The notes under the pieces: generated by a model | The model's input: only the letters and a program-made list of their open reading frames with translations | What the model was told of the DNA's origin: nothing | Databases searched by the model: none | Shown here: positions 59,801 to 64,000 of the stretch, piece after piece | Layout of the letters: each line of letters begins with the position of its first letter | How positions within the stretch are numbered: the first letter of the stretch is position 1 | Position numbers and translations under genes: made by a program | NCBI GenBank assembly: GCA_963576785.1 | Contig: OY756146.1 | Coordinates: 868,001 to 932,000 of the forward strand | DNA from: Chlorophyllum brunneum | Taxonomy: Eukaryota; Basidiomycota; Agaricomycetes; Agaricales; Agaricaceae | Length of the DNA: 64,000 nucleotides | Direction of reading: 5' to 3'

Positions 59801-62632
59801 AGTTGGTGTAGGGGTGAGGATGGAACCGGAGGTTGTGATTAAGGAAGTTGTGAGGGAGGTGGAGGTTCCTGTTGAAGTTGTGAAAGAGGTTAGGGTGGAG
59901 GTACCGGTGGAGGTGATTAGAGAGGTCGAAGTGGTTAAGGAGGTCAAGGTGCCTGTAGAGGTTGTGAGAGAGGTCGAGGTGGTGAGAGAGGTTGAGGTGC
60001 CTGTGGAAGTTGTTAAAGAGGTTGAAGTGGTGAAGGAAGTTGTGAAAGAGGTCAAGGTCGAGGTTCCTGTGGAGGTCATTAAAGAGGTTGAAGTCGTTAA
60101 AGAGGTTGAGGTGATTAAGGAGGTGCTCAAAGAGGTCCCGGTGGAGGTTATCAGAGAAGTCAGGGTTGAAGTTCCGGTTCCTGTTGAGAAAGACGTCGAG
60201 GTTGTCAAGGAGGTCGTGAAAGAAGTCTTGGTGGAGGTGCCTGTACACAAGGAAGTCGAGGTCATACGCGAGATTCGTGTCGAGGTACCGGTGGAAGTCA
60301 AGGTTCCTGTCGAGGTGGTGAAAGAGGTACCAGTTGAAGTAATAAAGGAAGTACCGGTCGAGGTCATCAGAGAGGTTGAAGTTCGTGTTCTGGAACCGAA
60401 ACCTGAAGTGAAAGAGATGGAAATTCAGACGGATGAAATTCTCGAACCTGAACAATCGACGATTCTGGATATTCCGAGACGGGAACTCTCTTCGACTTCG
60501 GTGCAAGTTACACCTCCTGTTTCCCCCACTGGACCAGTGTTTGTACCTCCCAACACTTCGCTATCCAGGTCGGTTTCTGGTTCTGGGTCAATCAATGGTG
60601 TCCCGCCCTCTGGATTATACCGCGTTGGATCGACCGGATATCAACAGCAATTCCAATTCATTCCTCCAGGTCCGACATCCCCTTCTTCCTCTCATCCCGT
60701 TTCTCCTACTTTCAAATCCGATGCGGGTATTTCTGGAACTGCGCTACTTTCTCGCGGAAGTAAACTTTCGACTCCGGATCGTCGTGGGTCGACGGAGAGT
60801 GCTATTTCATCTAATGGTGGTGATACACCAGGTCGACCCGGGTTGTTGAATTCAACAGACAAGTCGAGACCACCTATGATGGTTCTTCCACCTCCACCCA
60901 AAGCTCCACCTCCACCTGGTAGTATGCTTCCGCCATCGTTTATTCCTGAGCGTCGTGGACCCCCACCTAGACCTTCGTCGCCACCCCCACCTGAACTTAT
61001 TCAACGCGCCACGACACCTACGTTTGGTAGTGTGTTGAATGTTCCTGGTGTTAGCAAGAACCTTGGAGTGTTTGGTAGTGTTAGGGGGGGACATGGGAAC
61101 TCGATGTCGCCTTCGACTGCGAATATGAACTTGAGGCAACTCCCAAGTACGAGTACGTTCAGGTCTGGTGGACCACACGGAATGGCGACAGTTGAGAGAA
61201 GACAATTCTCGAGCACTTCTTTGGTTTCGGAAAGGTCACCTAGATCATCGATTTCGTCGTCTGATGGACATGGAATACATCGTGGACCGAGCATGCATGC
61301 GAGACCTGGGACGGATGGCGCACCTTCGACACCGAATAGAACTGCGGATTTGACACCACGAGCGAATGGATTACAGAGTGGCGGAACGGATCCCGCGATT
61401 ATTCATGCGATTACGCAGACGATGATTGGAGAGTTTTTGTGGAAGTATACGAGGAAGGCGATTGGGAAGGGACATGGGGAGAAGAGACATAGGAGGTTCT
61501 TTTGGGTGCATCCGTATACGAAGACACTTTATTGGAGTTCGTCGGATCCGGGTAGTTCGAATGTGAATGAGTCGAGTGCGAAGAGTGGTATGTTCTTGTT
61601 GGGTTTCTTTTCCTTGTTTAATGTGATTGATGGTTTTGGTTCTTTTTGTAGCATATATTGAGGGTGTGAGGGCTGTCTTGGATCCTAACCCTATGCCGCC
61701 TGGCTTGTATCAGTATAGCGTCGTTGTGTCGACTCCTCAGCGTGAGATGAAGATTACTGCCCCTACGAAAGAACGGCATGAGATTTGGCTTAATGTATGT
61801 TGAGCTATTTTTGCTTTCTTGCGATTGCATGTTGATCAGAAACGTGTAGGCCCTGAGGTACCTACTCTCCCGGCCCACCCCGAATGTGGCCAATAACAGC
61901 TTGGACGACTCTCCCGTTATTCCAAGTCCTGTTGACGAATTTGAGGATGACCGGGAACACCGCCGTCGACGTCTTTTGTCCAGCCCACAAAGCTTCCGTA
62001 GCTCGAGGAGAGGTACTCCAGGGGACACGTGGAATACTACGCCTAGGGGTGGACGTTCTCGTTCGCAATTGTCTGTCAAGGGATCCGGATCCGTGAGCAA
62101 GAGGTCTGGTACACCGGCATTGGAGTATCTTAGGTGGAATGGTTCCGAGAGTCCGTACAGTCCAACCAAGTCGTTTGTGGACGTTGATGCACGAGGGGAA
62201 GAAGAAGAGGAATTGGATTTCGAGTTGCATGATGAGTCGTTGTCGGATGGTGGTTTTGAAGGATTGGAGAATGTGAGGGCGTGTTGTGATGGAAGGCATA
62301 CTGTTGGTCATTCCAAGAGACACCATCATCATCACCATCATCAAAATCATCATCCGCATCCTATCACTCAGTTGCAAAGTCATGCGCATACGGCACCTAT
62401 ATTACATCCAAGACAGAGTACGGATAATCAACATCTAGATCCGAATCCGTTGGAACTTGGGAGACCGGTTTCGCCTGCGTGGTCGTTGAGATCGAAGACG
62501 GGGAGTACGCAGAGTCATGAGGGTGGTGGTGGTGGTGGATTGTTTTCGTGGGCGAGGGGTGAGGGGAGTAAATTGAGGTTTGGATCGAAGAGGTCAGGGA
62601 AGACTTCCGTTCCGCCTCCTGTGGATCAATGA
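56831..62632 (+). CDS. ApsA/Num1/Mcp5-like cortical nuclear-migration protein with PH domain
   Basis: Model: join(56831..57175,57228..57375,57440..57607,57664..61587,61652..61794,61850..62632), 1836 aa. The N-terminal 350 residues are mostly coiled coil (LLAEIRRLQSLLTERDKAI and REENWNLEVTLQELRAQY). A long disordered middle contains about 190 residues of VPVEV/KEVEV repeats (59820-60400). A C-terminal Mcp5-type PH domain (about 1465-1585) shows GEFLWKYTRK and HRRFFWVHPYTKTLYW. A Ser-rich tail with a seven-His run ends the protein. In ascomycetes this family sits on the cell cortex through its PH domain and anchors dynein for nuclear positioning; that role is inferred here. It diverges from the S gene. 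Confidence 0.88.
59820..60400 (+). repeat. coding repeat: KEVEVVKEV / VPVEV units in the ApsA-like protein
   Basis: About 580 bp encode almost only Val, Glu, Lys, Pro and Arg in imperfect 5- to 7-residue units (VPVEV, KEVEV, REVEV, with a few RVEVP). The DNA repeat is diverged (GAGGT, GAAGT, GTGGAGGT variants), so the pattern is kept at protein level. The complementary strand shows a spurious 297-aa frame. Confidence 0.85.
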
Positions 62633-63174
62633 AAGAATCTCCATCATGGTCCCCTTCGTTATTGATGTTGTTGGACCTGGGTTTCTGGTTTCGTTCGTCG
62701 TTGATATTTTGTGATAGTATCCTGTTTTCTTTTCTTCTATCCCTTCCTGAACACACCTCTCCTTATTGCAATATTCTTTTTTTTGCTCGACTCAAGCTAT
62801 GGTCCTTAATAATCACCCTTGGGATTCATACACACTTTCGTTTAGATACCATCTATATCCAGCTGTTATTCTCTCTCTCTCTCTCTCTCTCTCTCTTGTA
62901 TGCATCTATTTTTGTTACATTGTGCCGCACAGATACCACTCTCTTTTTAATTGACACTCTCTCATTATAGTTCTTTTTCTTGGATAAATAGTGGCTGTAT
63001 GTTGTTTGCAGATACATGCTGACTATGAGTTTTTACAAGAGAGATATTGTAAGCTGTATTATTCAAGTATGCGTTGCATCACCCATATTATTATTTATCA
63101 CGCTGCGTGAATCCCGTTGAACACTTGGTATGTACTGACATTACAATAATGGTGCTTGGAGTTTACTTTATATG
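62633..63174. other. 3' flank of the ApsA-like gene
   Basis: T-rich sequence with no gene seen. It contains a (CT)n microsatellite. Confidence 0.4.
62870..62896. repeat. (CT)n microsatellite
   Basis: About 13 consecutive TC dinucleotides in the 3' flank. Confidence 0.9.
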
Positions 63175-63639
63175 CTATTTGTGCAACGAATCAACGATTA
63201 CCACTTTCGATGCGGGATAGCCCAAATTTACGATGGATACAGGCATAAACTGGAACGTTGTATTGGTATCGGCGCTTGTCAAGTGCAAGTGGCTGCCCAG
63301 ACCAGCTGCCCCTAGCTTGTGTTGAGACTGTGGGAACGGGTTGTGGATCGGCAAAATTAATGAAAGGAGGCTCCTACCGTTGTTCTGGTATGTGTCTCGG
63401 AAGAATGAGACGTAGCTGATGAGGCTATGGACGCATCGTCATTGACGTTGAAGCTGAAGCGCCGGAGGCTCGTATACTGATGGGAGCTCTCATACACGCT
63501 CCTCAGGGTGTCTAGCCCAGCTTTCGGCTCCTACAGGGTAAAGACAAATTTATGAGTCCAGATTCGAGAGCTCCAGCTGTCACACTCATGTCCCTAACGG
63601 GAAGGCAAGTGTCCTTCTTTGGACCAACGTCCGCCCCTG
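63175..63639 (-). CDS. possible small spliced gene, unknown
   Basis: Tentative model: complement(join(63175..63315,63378..63530,63585..~63639)). Two exons join in phase through good GT...AG introns: EPKAGLDTLRSVYESSHQYT in the middle exon, then LGAAGLGSHLHLTSADTNTT and a hydrophobic end before TAG at 63175-63177. The upstream exon with ATG near 63636 uses a GTGACA donor and is the weakest part. No family recognised. It may be part of a longer gene or a chance arrangement. Confidence 0.3.
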
Positions 63640-63781
63640 AATGTAGTGTCATTATGGAAACACTGTTCTCCAAGTCACAACACGAATCGATGGCATATTT
63701 TCCAAGGTATTTCCAAATACTCCAAATATCGAAGTACTACATCTACGAGTCGAGTTCGCACGATTTAGGTCTACCAGGCGC

Positions 63782-64000
63782 TTAAGCTGTTGCCTTATCG
63801 GCATCCAAGCAGTCAGGGAAGCCGAGACTACCCCAGCCAGTCCAGGACGGATGACAGGCGCGGAAGTGTATCGTCTTATCAATGGTCTGCAATTCTGCAA
63901 TCTCCTCCTTAGTGAGATCAATAACCTTGAAGTTGGCTGAAAGGCAGAAGCTGTCAGCGGCTCATTCTCCGACAAGCGAAAAGATACCGTACATTCAATG
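63782..64000 (-). CDS. aldo-keto reductase, C-terminal part, cut by the window edge
   Basis: Complement(join(63782..63936,63993..>64000)). The last exon encodes NFKVIDLTKEEIAELQTID, then HFRACHPSWTGWGSLGFPDC, a C-terminus typical of fungal NADP-dependent aldo-keto reductases (glycerol dehydrogenase/Gcy1-like group), then stop TAA at 63782-63784. The intron (63937-63992, 56 nt) has a GTACGG donor and a CAG acceptor. The barrel and catalytic Asp/Tyr/Lys/His residues lie outside the window. Substrate unknown. Confidence 0.6.

Noticed and set aside
59613..60506. 297-aa minus-strand frame and a 197-aa Thr/Ser frame over the VPV repeats
   Set aside because: Antisense shadows produced by the repetitive codons of the ApsA-like gene.
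1..64000. CRISPR arrays, rRNA genes, prokaryotic features
   Set aside because: None seen; repeats are tandem genes and transposons of a fungal chromosome.

Overview
The window is nuclear DNA of a filamentous basidiomycete (Agaricomycete-type). Genes carry many short introns of about 46-65 nt with GT...AG ends. The protein families present are an ApsA/Num1-type nuclear-migration protein with a C-terminal Mcp5-type PH domain, an SH3-PX-BAR sorting nexin, an aldo-keto reductase C-terminus, and a lineage-expanded orphan seven-transmembrane (7TM) family. No prokaryotic operon structure is seen.

Layout. 1-2.6 kb: a Pro-rich hypothetical gene (+) and a small coiled-coil gene called X here (-). 2.6-9.9 kb: a His-rich ORF and the 7TM genes R1, R2 and R3; gene X and the His-rich ORF reappear as decayed copies between R1 and R2, so an X-His-R block was duplicated. 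10-16.8 kb: a promoter relic, then R4 and R5, each followed by a decayed convergent copy of the sorting nexin gene (psiS1, psiS2). 16.8-39.6 kb: a CpG-poor transposon nest. A DNA transposon with 33-bp terminal inverted repeats sits in psiS2. It carries a Copia element, which carries a LINE, which carries a solo LTR. A second Copia element, with a tRNA-derived SINE inside it, splits the seventh-unit receptor copy psiR6. 39.6-53.6 kb: the 3' half of psiR6, then R7, R8, R9 and R10, separated by further sorting nexin relics (psiS3 to psiS6). 54.2-56.7 kb: the only intact sorting nexin gene (S, -). 56.8-62.6 kb: the ApsA/Num1-like gene (+), whose start codon lies 134 bp from that of S. 63.2-64 kb: a possible small gene and the 3' end of an aldo-keto reductase gene (-).

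How it fits together. From R4 rightwards the array is a repeated two-gene unit, receptor (+) followed by convergent sorting nexin (-). Nine receptor copies in the window keep full-length open four-exon models with identical intron phases. Six of the seven sorting nexin copies are wrecked, and only the one at the conserved right flank next to apsA is complete. The receptors share promoter modules (one contains an inverted block), a conserved splice-acceptor arrangement in intron 2, and variable Ser-rich C-terminal tails. This looks like birth-and-death evolution of orphan receptors with hitch-hiking, dying neighbours. All exon models were built by eye from splice signals, frame and paralogue comparison; none has transcript support. 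Family names rest on motif recognition, not on a search.
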